Assembly: GCA_016195985.1 (NCBI GenBank)
Contig: JACPYP010000011.1
Coordinates: forward strand, 434,001 to 498,000
Length of the DNA stretch: 64,000 bases
From: Acidobacteriota bacterium
GTDB taxonomy: Bacteria; Acidobacteriota; Holophagae; Holophagales; Holophagaceae
Direction: 5' to 3'
Positions 29,656 through 37,940 of this stretch are shown piece by piece. Every line of letters starts with the position of its first letter. The stretch's first letter is position 1. The notes below the pieces were generated by a model. The model was not told where the DNA came from and ran no database searches. It saw nothing but the letters and a program-made list of their open reading frames with translations. The position numbers were made by a program, and so were the translations under genes.

Positions 29656-30237
29656 TCAGGAAATATCGGCCAGGGCTCTGCGGCGCCGCCGCGCCTTGGC
29701 ATGCTCGCTCCAAAGCGGGTCCTCCTTCAGCACATGCACCTTGATCCAGGCATAGAGCACCTGGGAAAGCTCCAGGCCGGCGCCCCGGTCTCCACCGGCC
29801 AGGCGCTGCCTGAAGAGCTGCAGCTGGTGCCGGAAGGTCTGGTGCAGGCTCCGGTGGCTGGCCAGGCCGGGGAAATCGATGTGTTCCAGGTAAGCCTCTT
29901 CCAGGGCCAAGTGCCCCTCCAGGTGGGCCTCCAGTGTGTTCAGGGCCTCGCCCAGGGTCGCCGCGTCCGCCCCGGCCTTGAGCTTGGCCTGGAACTGTTT
30001 GACGAGGCGGAAGAGGGCCTCATACTGCTCGTCCAGCCTCGCCACCCCGCAGCGCCACGGCGCCGACCGCTCCTCGGAAGAAGGATCGGCCTTTCCCGGC
30101 CCCGGCCCGGGGGATGGAGGCGGCGCGGCGCCATGCTCCGGCGCCTTCAGGATGAAGCGCTGAATGAAGCTCTCCAGGCCCATGTACAGGATCCGGAACC
30201 GCCTGGGCTGTCTCCGTTCGACAAAGGCTTTTGGCAC
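29656..30237 (-). CDS. Bacteriohemerythrin-domain protein with a Tyr in place of one iron-binding His
   Basis: 193 residues: an N-terminal basic/amphipathic stretch (1-30), a Pro-rich linker (36-60) and a hemerythrin domain (61-180). Ligands line up as His109-x3-Glu113, His128-x3-His132, and His168-x4-Asp173. The first ligand, normally the His of the W-x-x-G-(x)n-D-x-Q-H motif, is Tyr72 in WRCGVARLDEQYEALF. Classical members bind O2 at a di-iron site with five His and two carboxylates; here one is replaced, which may change oxygen binding to sensing or peroxidase-like chemistry. ATG 30237; an internal ATG at 30183 is possible. Confidence 0.82.
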   Translation of the reverse strand: MPKAFVERRQPRRFRILYMGLESFIQRFILKAPEHGAAPPPSPGPGPGKADPSSEERSAPWRCGVARLDEQYEALFRLVKQFQAKLKAGADAATLGEALNTLEAHLEGHLALEEAYLEHIDFPGLASHRSLHQTFRHQLQLFRQRLAGGDRGAGLELSQVLYAWIKVHVLKEDPLWSEHAKARRRRRALADIS

Positions 30238-30307
30238 GTTGACTCCTATGGTGGAAATAACGGATTCCGGATGAGAATCTCCATTCCTACCACATAAAGT
30301 CGCCCAT

Positions 30308-30364
30308 AAATCATTAGCAAATGTTAATCAAACTCTTTTAAATCATTAACAAACGTTAACAAAA
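30308..30364. promoter_or_regulatory. Tandem 25-bp operator-like repeats upstream of the hemerythrin gene
   Basis: Two direct repeats, 30308-30332 and 30340-30364, agree at 21 of 25 bases and are offset by 32 bp, three helical turns. Each carries a short palindrome: TTAAC-AAAC-GTTAA in the second (perfect arms) and TTAGC-AAAT-GTTAA in the first. The patch is strongly AT-rich in a GC-rich genome and lies 71-127 bases upstream of the hemerythrin start, so two copies of a dimeric regulator probably bind here. The regulator is unknown. Confidence 0.5.
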
Positions 30365-30366
30365 AG

Positions 30367-30396
30367 AAAGCCCCGGGGCTTCGTTCCCGGGGCTTT
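30367..30396 (-). terminator. Terminator of the DUF465 gene
   Basis: 11-bp perfect stem (AAAGCCCCGGG with CCCGGGGCTTT), 8-base loop, followed on the minus strand by TTTCTTTTTG. It lies 27 bases past the DUF465 stop and insulates it from the hemerythrin promoter. Confidence 0.8.
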
Positions 30397-30423
30397 CCCT
30401 GCATGGGGTTGATCGAATGGCAG

Positions 30424-30657
30424 CTACTGGTCAGCGCGCTTGGAGACCTCCTGCACGATGTGATAAATGCGTTCTTTGGCGCGCAGTTTGATCTTCTTCA
30501 GCTCCACCTCTTCCAAGGATTCCTTGGCCGAAAGGCTGGGCTTCTTCTGGAGATCACCCAGCCGCGAATCCGCAGACTTGTGTTCCTCCATGAGCTTGCG
30601 GAATTCGAAATGCTCCTTCATCAGGCGCTCTTGAACATCTGGGCGCAAGAAATCCAT
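30424..30657 (-). CDS. DUF465/YdcH-like small helical protein
   Basis: 77 residues, all helical and charged: MDFLRPDVQERLMKEHFEFR, then KLMEEHKSADSRLGDLQKK and LEEVELKKIKLRAKERIYHI. This is the DUF465 (YdcH/SlyX-like) pattern of a two-helix hairpin. Function unknown in all organisms I know. ATG 30657 has a GGAGGA site. Monocistronic: its own terminator follows and the guaB gene diverges on the other side. Confidence 0.85.
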   Translation of the reverse strand: MDFLRPDVQERLMKEHFEFRKLMEEHKSADSRLGDLQKKPSLSAKESLEEVELKKIKLRAKERIYHIVQEVSKRADQ

Positions 30658-30924
30658 GCTTCCTCCATGCCATGGCGGAACCCGTTCGAGTCCCGCAGGG
30701 TGATTGGGTGGACCAAGGTTAGGACCGCTGTCCAGGGCGTCAAGCCCTATTCCGAAGATCTTCGGATCTCCTATGACTGCCATCACTTCCGCACGAACCT
30801 TTCCCATGGTTCTCCGCAGCCCTGGCGGCTCGCGGCGGGGAGGCCCGCCCTGGAACCCGCGCCCCGCCCATGAGAGCATGGGTTGCAAGGTCCCGCAGGT
30901 CGCGGGCCCGGACAAAGGCTTCCC
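30658..30924. other. Divergent intergenic region between DUF465 and guaB
   Basis: 267 bases without a supported gene. It must hold both promoters. No riboswitch-like structure or tRNA could be recognised; the TTCGAGTCCC string near 30687 is not flanked by a paired T-stem. Confidence 0.5.
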
Positions 30925-32385
30925 ATGCTGACCTTGCCCCTGATGCGCGCATTGACCTTCGACGACGTTCTGCTCGTTCCAGGTTTCTCGGAACTCCACC
31001 CGAACCAGGTGGATCTGGGCACCCGGATCACCCGCGACATCGCCCTGCGCATCCCTCTGATCTCGGCCGCCATGGACACCGTGACCGAAAGCCGCATGGC
31101 CATCGCCCTGGCCCAGCTGGGCGGCATCGGCATCATCCACAAGAACCTCAGCCCCGAACGCCAGGCCGAGGAGGTGGACAAGGTCAAGCGCAGCGAATCC
31201 GGCATGATCACGGACCCCATCACCATCGAGCCCGACGCTCCCATCCGCGAGGCCGAGGCCCTCATGGCCAAGTTCCGCATCAGCGGCGTGCCCGTGGTGG
31301 AAGGGCACAAGCTGGTGGGCATCCTCACCAACCGCGATCTGCGCTTCGAAACCCGCTGGGACATCCCCGTGCGCGAGGCCATGACCAAGGACAACCTGGT
31401 GACCGTGCCTGTGGGCACCACCCTGCAGGAGGCCCGCGCCATCCTGCAGAAGCACCGCATCGAGAAGCTGCTGGTGGTGGACGGCCAGGGCCAGCTCAGG
31501 GGCCTCATCACCGTCAAGGACATCGAGAAATCCATCGAATACCCGAATGCCTGCAAGGACGGCATGGGCCGCCTTCGGGTGGGCGCCGCCGTGGGAGTGG
31601 GCAAGGATCTGCTGGCCCGCGCCGCCGCGCTGGTGGAGGCCAAGGTCGACGTGCTCTGCCTGGACAGCTCCCACGGCCACAGCCAGGGCGTGCTGGAGGC
31701 CGTGAGGGCCCTCAAGCAGGCGCATCCCCAGGTCCCCGTCATCGCGGGCAACGTCGCCACCTACCAGGGCGCCAAGGACCTCTGCGCCGCCGGCGCCGAC
31801 GCGGTGAAGGTGGGCATCGGGCCCGGCTCCATCTGCACCACTCGCATCGTCACGGGGGCGGGCATGCCCCAGATCACGGCCGTGAGCGAAGCCAGCCGGG
31901 CCTGCCGCGAAGCGGGCGTGGCCTGCATCGCCGACGGCGGCATCAAGTTCAGCGGCGACGTGGCCAAGGCCATCGCCGCCGGCGCGGACTGCGTGATGAT
32001 CGGCAGCCTTTTCGCCGGCACCGACGAGGCCCCGGGCGAAACCATTTTCTACGGCGGCCGCACCTTCAAGGCCTATCGCGGCATGGGCAGCCTGGGCGCC
32101 ATGAAGCAGGGCAGCAAGGATCGCTATTTCCAGGAAGGCAAGGACGACACCAAGCTCGTGCCCGAAGGCATCGAGGGCCAGGTCCCCTACAAGGGCCGCA
32201 TGGCCGACCTCGTCACCCAACTCATGGGCGGCCTGCGGGCCGGCATGGGCCTCAGCGGCGGCAAGAGCATCGCCGATTTCCAGCAGAAGGCCACCTTCGT
32301 GGAGATCAGCGGTTCCGGCCTGCGCGAAAGCCACGCCCACGACGTGATGATCACCAAGGAAGCGCCGAACTATCGGATGGAGTAG
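30925..32385 (+). CDS. guaB: Inosine-5'-monophosphate dehydrogenase
   Basis: Oxidises IMP to XMP with NAD, the committed step to GMP. 486 residues, normal length. [15 protein letters not shown] at the N-terminus, two CBS domains (about 95-205), the catalytic loop GPGSICTTR with Cys304, [18 protein letters not shown], and the mobile flap YKGRMAD are all present. ATG 30925 is chosen over an upstream in-frame start because IMPDH proteins begin just before the FDDVLL strand. Followed by a long palindrome and then pyrC, so purine and pyrimidine genes are adjacent. Confidence 0.97.
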   Translation: MLTLPLMRALTFDDVLLVPGFSELHPNQVDLGTRITRDIALRIPLISAAMDTVTESRMAIALAQLGGIGIIHKNLSPERQAEEVDKVKRSESGMITDPITIEPDAPIREAEALMAKFRISGVPVVEGHKLVGILTNRDLRFETRWDIPVREAMTKDNLVTVPVGTTLQEARAILQKHRIEKLLVVDGQGQLRGLITVKDIEKSIEYPNACKDGMGRLRVGAAVGVGKDLLARAAALVEAKVDVLCLDSSHGHSQGVLEAVRALKQAHPQVPVIAGNVATYQGAKDLCAAGADAVKVGIGPGSICTTRIVTGAGMPQITAVSEASRACREAGVACIADGGIKFSGDVAKAIAAGADCVMIGSLFAGTDEAPGETIFYGGRTFKAYRGMGSLGAMKQGSKDRYFQEGKDDTKLVPEGIEGQVPYKGRMADLVTQLMGGLRAGMGLSGGKSIADFQQKATFVEISGSGLRESHAHDVMITKEAPNYRME

Positions 32386-32398
32386 CTCTGAAAAGATT

Positions 32399-32480
32399 CA
32401 CCACCAAGACACGAAGACACCAAGAAAAGAATGACTGACTTGGCAGTTGCAGTTCTTGGTGTCTTGGTGTCTTGGTGGTT
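32399..32480. repeat. Long palindromic element, caccaccaag family, between guaB and pyrC
   Basis: Left arm 32399-32426 and right arm 32453-32480 are inverted copies matching at 26 of 28 bases (CACCACCAAGACAC.. against ..GTCTTGGTGGTT), with a 26-base loop. Within each arm an 8-9 base unit (CCAAGACA) recurs. The same arms occur twice more at 35.7 and 36.1 kb. On transcription it would fold to a very stable hairpin that could terminate or stabilise mRNA between guaB and pyrC. Confidence 0.8.
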
Positions 32481-32516
32481 AGCTTTTTCTTGGATTGATG
32501 CGTCCCCGGAGCCCCC

Positions 32517-33809
32517 ATGTCCTTCCTCGTGAAAAACGTCCGCCTGATCGACCCCGCGCAGAGCCTCGATGGGCCCGGCGCGCTGCTGGTCGCCGAGGGG
32601 AAGGTGGTGGCCATTGGCGCTGAAGCGGCGGCCCATCCCCAGGCGGCGAGAGCCGAGGTGGTGGACGGCGGTGGCGCGGTGCTGGCGCCGGGCTTCGTGG
32701 ATCTGCACGTGCACTTCCGCGAACCCGGCCAGACGCGCAAGGAGAGCATCGAGACCGGCAGCCGGGCGGCGGTGGCGGGCGGTTTCACGGCCGTGTGCGC
32801 CATGGCCAACACCAAGCCCGTGAACGACAGCGTGGCCATCACGGAAATGATGCTCGCCCGCGCCGCCAAAGCGGATCTCTGCCGCTACTTCCCCATTGGC
32901 ACCGTCAGCCGCGAGATGAAAGGCGAAGAGCTGGCCGACATGGGCACGCTGAAGGCCTCAGGCTGCGTGGCTTTCTCTGACGACGGCCTGCCCATCAGCA
33001 ATGCCTCGCTCATGCGCCGGGCCCTGGAATACACCCGCTGGCTGGATGTGCCCGTGGTGGCCCACGAAGAAGACAAGGATCTGGCCGGCAAGGGCTACAT
33101 GCATGAGGGCGCCGTGAGCGCCTCGCTCGGCTGCCTGGGCATCCCCGCCGCGGCGGAAGAGGCCATGGTGGCGCGCGACATCGTGCTGGCCGAACACACC
33201 GGCGGCCATCTGCATCTGGCCCACCTCAGCACCAAGGGCTCCATGCGCATGGTGCGCGAAGCCAAGGCCCGTGGCCTGAACGTCACCTGCGAGGTGACGC
33301 CCCACCACTTCGCCCTGTCGGACAAAGAGCTGATGAAGTTCGACAGCGATTACAAGATGAACCCGCCCCTGCGCACGGAGGCCGACATCCAGGCGGTGCT
33401 CGAAGCCATCGCGGACGGCACCGTGGATGCCATCGCCACGGACCACGCCCCCCACGGCTGGGACGACAAGGAAGTGGAACTGCCCATCGCCGCCTTCGGC
33501 GTCATCGGCCTGGAGACCGCCCTGCCCCTCACCCTGGAACTGCTGGTGAACCGCGGTGTCATCAGCCTCTCGAAGGCCCTCAGCCTGCTGGCCTGGGAAC
33601 CCGCCAAGGTCTTCCACTTGGACCGCCAGGGCCTGGGCAGCCTGAAGCCCGGCGCCCCGGCCGATTTCCTGCTCTTTGACCCGAACGCCAAGGTGCAGGT
33701 GGATCGCGCCTTCATCCAGTCCAAGTCCTACAACACGCCCTTCAAGGGCTGGAGCCTGCCCGGCCGGATCCTCGGCACCTGGGTGAACGGGAAACGGGTC
33801 TGGGGCTGA
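32517..33809 (+). CDS. pyrC: Dihydroorotase (class I)
   Basis: Cyclises carbamoyl-aspartate to dihydroorotate in pyrimidine synthesis. 430 residues, the class I bacterial form. FVDLHVHFREPGQTRKE carries His64 and His66; later HLHLAHLSTKGS, CEVTPHHFAL and DAIATDHAPH complete the zinc and catalytic residues; MANTKPVND is the family loop. Fold is complete from residue 1. ATG 32517 follows GGAG seven bases upstream. Other pyr genes (pyrB in particular) are not in the window. Confidence 0.96.
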   Translation: MSFLVKNVRLIDPAQSLDGPGALLVAEGKVVAIGAEAAAHPQAARAEVVDGGGAVLAPGFVDLHVHFREPGQTRKESIETGSRAAVAGGFTAVCAMANTKPVNDSVAITEMMLARAAKADLCRYFPIGTVSREMKGEELADMGTLKASGCVAFSDDGLPISNASLMRRALEYTRWLDVPVVAHEEDKDLAGKGYMHEGAVSASLGCLGIPAAAEEAMVARDIVLAEHTGGHLHLAHLSTKGSMRMVREAKARGLNVTCEVTPHHFALSDKELMKFDSDYKMNPPLRTEADIQAVLEAIADGTVDAIATDHAPHGWDDKEVELPIAAFGVIGLETALPLTLELLVNRGVISLSKALSLLAWEPAKVFHLDRQGLGSLKPGAPADFLLFDPNAKVQVDRAFIQSKSYNTPFKGWSLPGRILGTWVNGKRVWG

Positions 33810-33889
33810 CGTTTCGCTTCTGAACACAGACACCTGAGTGGCGGCGCCGGCGGCCCTCAGGAACATTTATGATTCGTGGGTCATTTTTA

Positions 33890-33917
33890 TTGCACCATTC
33901 CGAGACACCCCTATGAT
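33890..33917 (+). promoter_or_regulatory. Candidate sigma-70 promoter of the NTF2-like gene
   Basis: TTGCAC (33890-33895), 16-base spacer, TATGAT (33912-33917); transcription would start about 35 bases before the ATG. Local AT content is high. Confidence 0.5.
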
Positions 33918-33958
33918 GTGACTGGCATTTTCCCATTTGCCACCATAGGAGGCCAGTC

Positions 33959-34354
33959 ATGTCCACCTCAGCACTCGAAGATGTCCAGGCCACCATCCAT
34001 GCCGCCAACGCCCGGTTCAGCGAGGCCATGCGCCAGCGGGATGCGGTCAGCCTTGCCTCGCTCTACACCACGCAGGGCCAGTTGTTCCCGCCTCACGGAG
34101 AACCCGTGACAGGCCAACCTGGCATCCAAAGGTTCTGGGGCATGGTGATCGGCATGGGCATCGATGATGCCGACCTCAGGACCGGCGAACTCGAAGTCCA
34201 TGAGGACACCGCCATCGAGTGCGGCCATTACGTGCTGCGCGCAGGCGGCCATCTGGCCGACGAGGGCAAGTACCTGGTGGTTTGGAAACAATCCGGCGGC
34301 GCCTGGAAACTGCACCGGGACATCTGGAACACCAGCCAACCACCCAAGGGCTGA
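33959..34354 (+). CDS. SnoaL/DUF4440-like NTF2-fold protein
   Basis: 131 residues. One N-terminal helix pair ([20 protein letters not shown]) then [21 protein letters not shown], and the beta sheet ending [22 protein letters not shown] are the pattern of the SnoaL/DUF4440 (ketosteroid isomerase-like) family. No defined reaction; such proteins serve as small-molecule binding or isomerase modules. Very good ribosome site AGGAGG, six bases from ATG 33959, and its own promoter, so it is probably well expressed and monocistronic. Confidence 0.85.
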   Translation: MSTSALEDVQATIHAANARFSEAMRQRDAVSLASLYTTQGQLFPPHGEPVTGQPGIQRFWGMVIGMGIDDADLRTGELEVHEDTAIECGHYVLRAGGHLADEGKYLVVWKQSGGAWKLHRDIWNTSQPPKG

Positions 34355-34457
34355 GGCTCCGCCCAGTTCCGGGAACCAGGGGGCCTGGGCTTGCTATCCT
34401 CGACCCTGGCCCGCCCTCAAAGGCCGGCCCTTCCCCGGCCTCTTTCCCGGAGCCCCC

Positions 34458-35630
34458 ATGTCCCACGCCGTCATCCTGCACTCCCTCCGCAGTCCCATTG
34501 GCAAATTCCAAGGAGCCCTGGCTCCTCTCGCGGCGCCGGACCTGGCCGCCCAGGTGATCAAGGCCCTTCTGGCCGCCGTGCCTGGCGCCCTTCCCACCGA
34601 GGCCATCCTGGGCAACGTGGTGAGCGCGGGAGTGGGCCAGGCCCCGGCCCGCCAGGCGGCGCTCCGCGGCGGCCTGCCGTCCTCGGTCTCGGCCCTCACC
34701 ATCAACAAGGTCTGCGGCAGCGGACTCAAGGCCATCCAGCTGGGCGCCAACGCGGTGCGCCTGGGCGACCATGAAGTCGTGCTGGCGGGCGGCATGGAAT
34801 CCATGTCCAACGCCCCCTATCTCATGCCCAAGCTGCGCGTGGGCGCGCGCATGGGCCACACCGAGGCCAAAGACGCCATGATCCTCGACGGCCTGTGGTG
34901 CGCCATGACCGACCAGCACATGGGGCACACCGGCGAACTCGTCGCAGCCAAGTACCGGGTGGGCCGAGAAGCCCAGGATGCCTGGTCTGCCAAGAGCCAC
35001 CACAAGGCCGTGGCGGCGATCCAGAGCGGCGCCTTCCAGGCGGAGATCGTCCCCATCGCCGTGCCCGGACGGAAGGGCGACCTGATCGTCCGCGAAGACG
35101 AAGGCCCCCGCGCCGACTCCACCCCGGAATCCCTGGCCAAGCTGCGGCCGGCCTTCAAGAAAGACGGCACCGTCACCGCCGGGAACGCCCCCAGCGTCAA
35201 TGATGGCGCCGCGGCCGTCCTGTTGAGCAGCGAGGCCTACGCCAAGGCCCACGGCCTGCCCATCCAGGCGCGCATCCTGGGCACCGCCACCGCCGGGCTC
35301 GATCCCGAATGGGTGCTCATGGCGCCGGTGGAGGCCATCCGGAAGCTGCTGGCCCAGGTGGGCTGGTCCGTGGGCGACGTGGACCTCTGGGAGATCAACG
35401 AGGCCTTCGCCGTGCAGATGGTGGCCACGGCCCAGGAATTGAACCTGCCCGTGGACCGCATCAACATCCACGGAGGCGCCGTGGCCCTGGGCCATCCCAT
35501 CGGCGCCTCCGGCGCCCGGGTCATGGCCACCCTGCTCCACGCGCTGGAGCGCCACGGCAAGCAGCGCGGGATCGCCGCCCTGTGCCTCGGCGGCGGCAAT
35601 GCCATCGCCATGGCGGTGGAGCGGGTCTGA
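34458..35630 (+). CDS. Acetyl-CoA C-acetyltransferase (thiolase)
   Basis: 390 residues, standard thiolase II length. Nucleophile Cys86 in [11 protein letters not shown], the NEAFAVQ loop, the catalytic His in [10 protein letters not shown] and the second Cys in CLGGGNA are present. It condenses two acetyl-CoA to acetoacetyl-CoA or cleaves 3-ketoacyl-CoA; chain-length preference cannot be read directly, but length and loops favour the biosynthetic acetoacetyl type. ATG 34458 with GGAG eight bases upstream. Downstream lies a 676-base repeat-rich gap. Confidence 0.93.
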   Translation: MSHAVILHSLRSPIGKFQGALAPLAAPDLAAQVIKALLAAVPGALPTEAILGNVVSAGVGQAPARQAALRGGLPSSVSALTINKVCGSGLKAIQLGANAVRLGDHEVVLAGGMESMSNAPYLMPKLRVGARMGHTEAKDAMILDGLWCAMTDQHMGHTGELVAAKYRVGREAQDAWSAKSHHKAVAAIQSGAFQAEIVPIAVPGRKGDLIVREDEGPRADSTPESLAKLRPAFKKDGTVTAGNAPSVNDGAAAVLLSSEAYAKAHGLPIQARILGTATAGLDPEWVLMAPVEAIRKLLAQVGWSVGDVDLWEINEAFAVQMVATAQELNLPVDRINIHGGAVALGHPIGASGARVMATLLHALERHGKQRGIAALCLGGGNAIAMAVERV

Positions 35631-35665
35631 TTCCCCGCGAGATCGAACCTCGAAAAGATGGATGA

Positions 35666-35883
35666 GCCACGGACGGCGCGGATTCACACGGATTTGAATT
35701 CAAAAGATAAGGAACACCACCAAGACGCCAAGGCACCAAGAAAAGCCAGATCCGCTGTTCATGCAGTTCTTCTCGGTATCGCCTGCGGCGATACACGAGA
35801 CAAAAAGAAACTTGGTGCCTTGGTGTCTTGGTGGTGAAAGTCCTTTTCGATTGGACTGAACCTAGCCAGGTATGAATCCGTGG
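35666..35883. repeat. 218-bp nested palindromic element, copy A
   Basis: Starts CCACGGA and ends ATCCGTGG. Inside are 26-base inverted arms (35715-35740 and 35811-35836, 25 of 26 matched, CACCACCAAG type), and in the centre an 8-bp hairpin GTATCGCC-TGC-GGCGATAC (35776-35794). The sequence between is shared with copy B with only scattered differences. No ORF with coding character. The layout (terminal inverted ends, nested arms, no coding) is that of a MITE-like or REP-like element. Confidence 0.8.
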
Positions 35884-35939
35884 TTTCGATTAATCCTGTG
35901 AGCACGGATCCGCACGAATGAAAGGAAAGCACCCGCTTC

Positions 35940-36000
35940 ATCCCCTTCATCCCGGCTAAACATCTTTTTTCTTTTGCCAGGAGGGAGGGATGAAGGGGAT
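35940..36000. repeat. Separate palindrome between copies A and B
   Basis: Perfect 14-bp arms ATCCCCTTCATCCC (35940-35953) and GGGATGAAGGGGAT (35987-36000) around a T-rich 33-base loop. Different in sequence from the flanking 218-bp elements, so a second repeat type in the same 676-base gene-free gap (35631-36306). Confidence 0.7.
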
Positions 36001-36069
36001 AAGGATAAGAGTCGCCGGGCCCCCAGGAACCTGTGTCTGTGGTTCTCACGGCTTTTCAAAAGCGGGTTG

Positions 36070-36288
36070 GCCACGGATGACACGGATTTACACGGATTCG
36101 AAGTCAAAAGATAAAGAACACCACCAAGACGCCAAGACACCAAGAAAAGCCAGATCCGCTGTTCATGCCGTTCTTCTCGGTATCGCCTGCGGCGATACAC
36201 GAGACAAAAAGAACCTTGGTGCCTTGGTGTCTTGGTGGTGAAAGTCCTTTTTCGATTGGACTGAACCCAGCCAGGTATGAATCCGTGG
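36070..36288. repeat. 218-bp nested palindromic element, copy B
   Basis: Direct repeat of copy A, 404 bases further on in the same orientation. Ends CCACGGAT (36071-36078) and ATCCGTGG (36281-36288) are perfect inverted 8-mers; inner arms 36119-36144 and 36215-36240; same central hairpin. B keeps terminal repeats slightly better than A. It ends 18 bases before the stop of the convergent porin gene. Confidence 0.8.
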
Positions 36289-36306
36289 CCGGCCGGTGAG
36301 GGGGTA

Positions 36307-37764
36307 TTAGAAGCTGTAGCGCACCTGCGCGCCGAGGATGTTGATGGCGGCCTTGATGGTGCCGCTGAGGTTGCCGCGGAAGACGTTGGGATCCGAGAGT
36401 GAGCTGCCGGAAAGCAGGTCGACCTTGCCGTCGCTGATGAACAGCCGGCTGTAGCCCACATCCACCGAAACCTTCTTGGAGAAGGCGTAGCTGGCGCCGA
36501 GGGCCACCCACTTGCGGTCGTTGTCGGGGATGCGGGGCGTCCGGTGGGCCTCATCCACGGCGCTCTTGTCGAAGGCCACGCCGGCCCGGAGGGTCCACTC
36601 CGAATCCAGCTTCCAGGTGCCGCCCAGGGAAATGAAGGTGGTGTCGCTCCAGTTCTCGTCCGTGATGGAATCCGTCAGGCCCGTGTCGAACTTGATGCGC
36701 AGCTCCTTGAACCGGGACCAGGTGGTCCGGGCCACTTCGCCCTGCAACGAGAAGGTGGGAGTCGCCTTCCAGTCGAAGCCCAGGGAGGTGGTGGCAGGCA
36801 GGTTCAGTTCGGCGGTTCCTTTGCCGTTCTTGAGGCCCTTGGCCGCCAGTCCGTTGGCGAGGAAGTAGGGGGCCACGTTCGGAATGTTGGAGGGGATCTC
36901 GAAGGTGGCGTCGCCTTTCAAGGTCATGTTCATGGCGCTCTGGTGCGAGAGGCCGATCCTGAGATCGGCATTGGGCTCCCAGACCAGGCCCGCCTTGAAC
37001 CCGTAGCCCCAGCCGTCGCCCTTCAGGCCGCCCTTGCCGTCGTAGGCGCCCGGCGTCGCTCCGATCAGGAGGGCCATGTTCGCGGCGGTGGAGGGAGGCG
37101 TCACGCCCGCCTGGATGAACCCGGAGGCCGCCGAGGAAGCCAGGAGTGTGCCGTAGTCCACGGCGTTGGTGAGCTCCGCGTCCGCCTTGCGGGCGATGAA
37201 GGCCACGCCGCCGGACCATTCGGGGCTGAAGCGGTAGGCGATGCTGGGGGCGATGTCGATGGTCTTGAGGTCGGATTTCAGCGCGTGGTAGCGGCCGATC
37301 CAATTGGCGTCGTATTCGGTGGTGAGACCGAAGGGCACGTTCAGGGAAAGACCCAGTTTCAGATCCTTGTTCACGCTGTACATGATGTTGAACTCGGGCA
37401 GTACCGCGGAAATGGCGGCGTTGCCGTGGTTCGGCGAGCCCGAGATGGGCAGGAAGGAGGAGTTGAACCCGAGGCCGGACAGCATGGGCGTGCGCGAAGC
37501 GGAACCATTCTCGAACTTCGCGCTCAGGCCCACGTAGGTGCCGCCCAGCGAAAACTGGGTGCCGTCGTACTGGGTCATCACGGCGGGATTGAAGAAGAGG
37601 GCGCTGATATCGCCGCCCCCGGCACTGATGCCGGCGAAAGCATTGCCCTGGGAAAGGGGGCTCTGCTCACGCAACTGGAAACCGCTGGCCTGAGCCCGGG
37701 GCGCGAAGGCGGCTGCGGCGGCGAGGGTCAGGACCGTGAGGGTGAGGCGCGAACGGTGGTTCAT
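36307..37764 (-). CDS. FadL/OmpP1/TodX-family outer-membrane transporter
   Basis: 485 residues with a signal peptide (ending PRAQASG). The mature start GFQLREQSPLSQGNAFAG is the conserved FadL N-terminal hatch region, followed by GGGDISALFFNPA and many alternating beta strands, ending with aromatic Phe (QVRYSF) as outer-membrane barrels do. The family moves long-chain fatty acids or aromatic hydrocarbons across the outer membrane. ATG 37764 is used because the signal peptide starts there; the frame is open further upstream without meaning. Own promoter candidate upstream. Confidence 0.92.
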   Translation of the reverse strand: MNHRSRLTLTVLTLAAAAAFAPRAQASGFQLREQSPLSQGNAFAGISAGGGDISALFFNPAVMTQYDGTQFSLGGTYVGLSAKFENGSASRTPMLSGLGFNSSFLPISGSPNHGNAAISAVLPEFNIMYSVNKDLKLGLSLNVPFGLTTEYDANWIGRYHALKSDLKTIDIAPSIAYRFSPEWSGGVAFIARKADAELTNAVDYGTLLASSAASGFIQAGVTPPSTAANMALLIGATPGAYDGKGGLKGDGWGYGFKAGLVWEPNADLRIGLSHQSAMNMTLKGDATFEIPSNIPNVAPYFLANGLAAKGLKNGKGTAELNLPATTSLGFDWKATPTFSLQGEVARTTWSRFKELRIKFDTGLTDSITDENWSDTTFISLGGTWKLDSEWTLRAGVAFDKSAVDEAHRTPRIPDNDRKWVALGASYAFSKKVSVDVGYSRLFISDGKVDLLSGSSLSDPNVFRGNLSGTIKAAINILGAQVRYSF

Positions 37765-37848
37765 AGGGGCAATGCTCCCGACCCGGCTTCCCGGGGTGCT
37801 TGGCCGTTTCCAGCCGATTCCGTAGGGATGAAGGATGAAGAATGGACC

Positions 37849-37876
37849 ACGATACCAAATCGTCACCGTCCTGCAA
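37849..37876 (-). promoter_or_regulatory. Candidate promoter of the FadL-type porin
   Basis: On the minus strand TTGCAG (37876-37871), 16-base spacer, TATCGT (37854-37849); leader about 80 bases. Lies in an AT-richer gap between trpA and the porin. Moderate match only. Confidence 0.35.
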
Positions 37877-37940
37877 CCGCTCCAACAATCTTACCGTAAG
37901 GAAAGATCATTAACGACTTATACATCACCAACGGAGCGAT

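Noticed and set aside
30680-30720. A TTCGAGTCCC string suggesting a tRNA T-loop
   Set aside because: The five bases on each side do not pair, and no acceptor, D or anticodon arm can be drawn.
32399-36288. Repeated CACCACCAAG arms as a CRISPR array
   Set aside because: Only three occurrences, as inverted arms of hairpins with no regular spacers and no cas genes.
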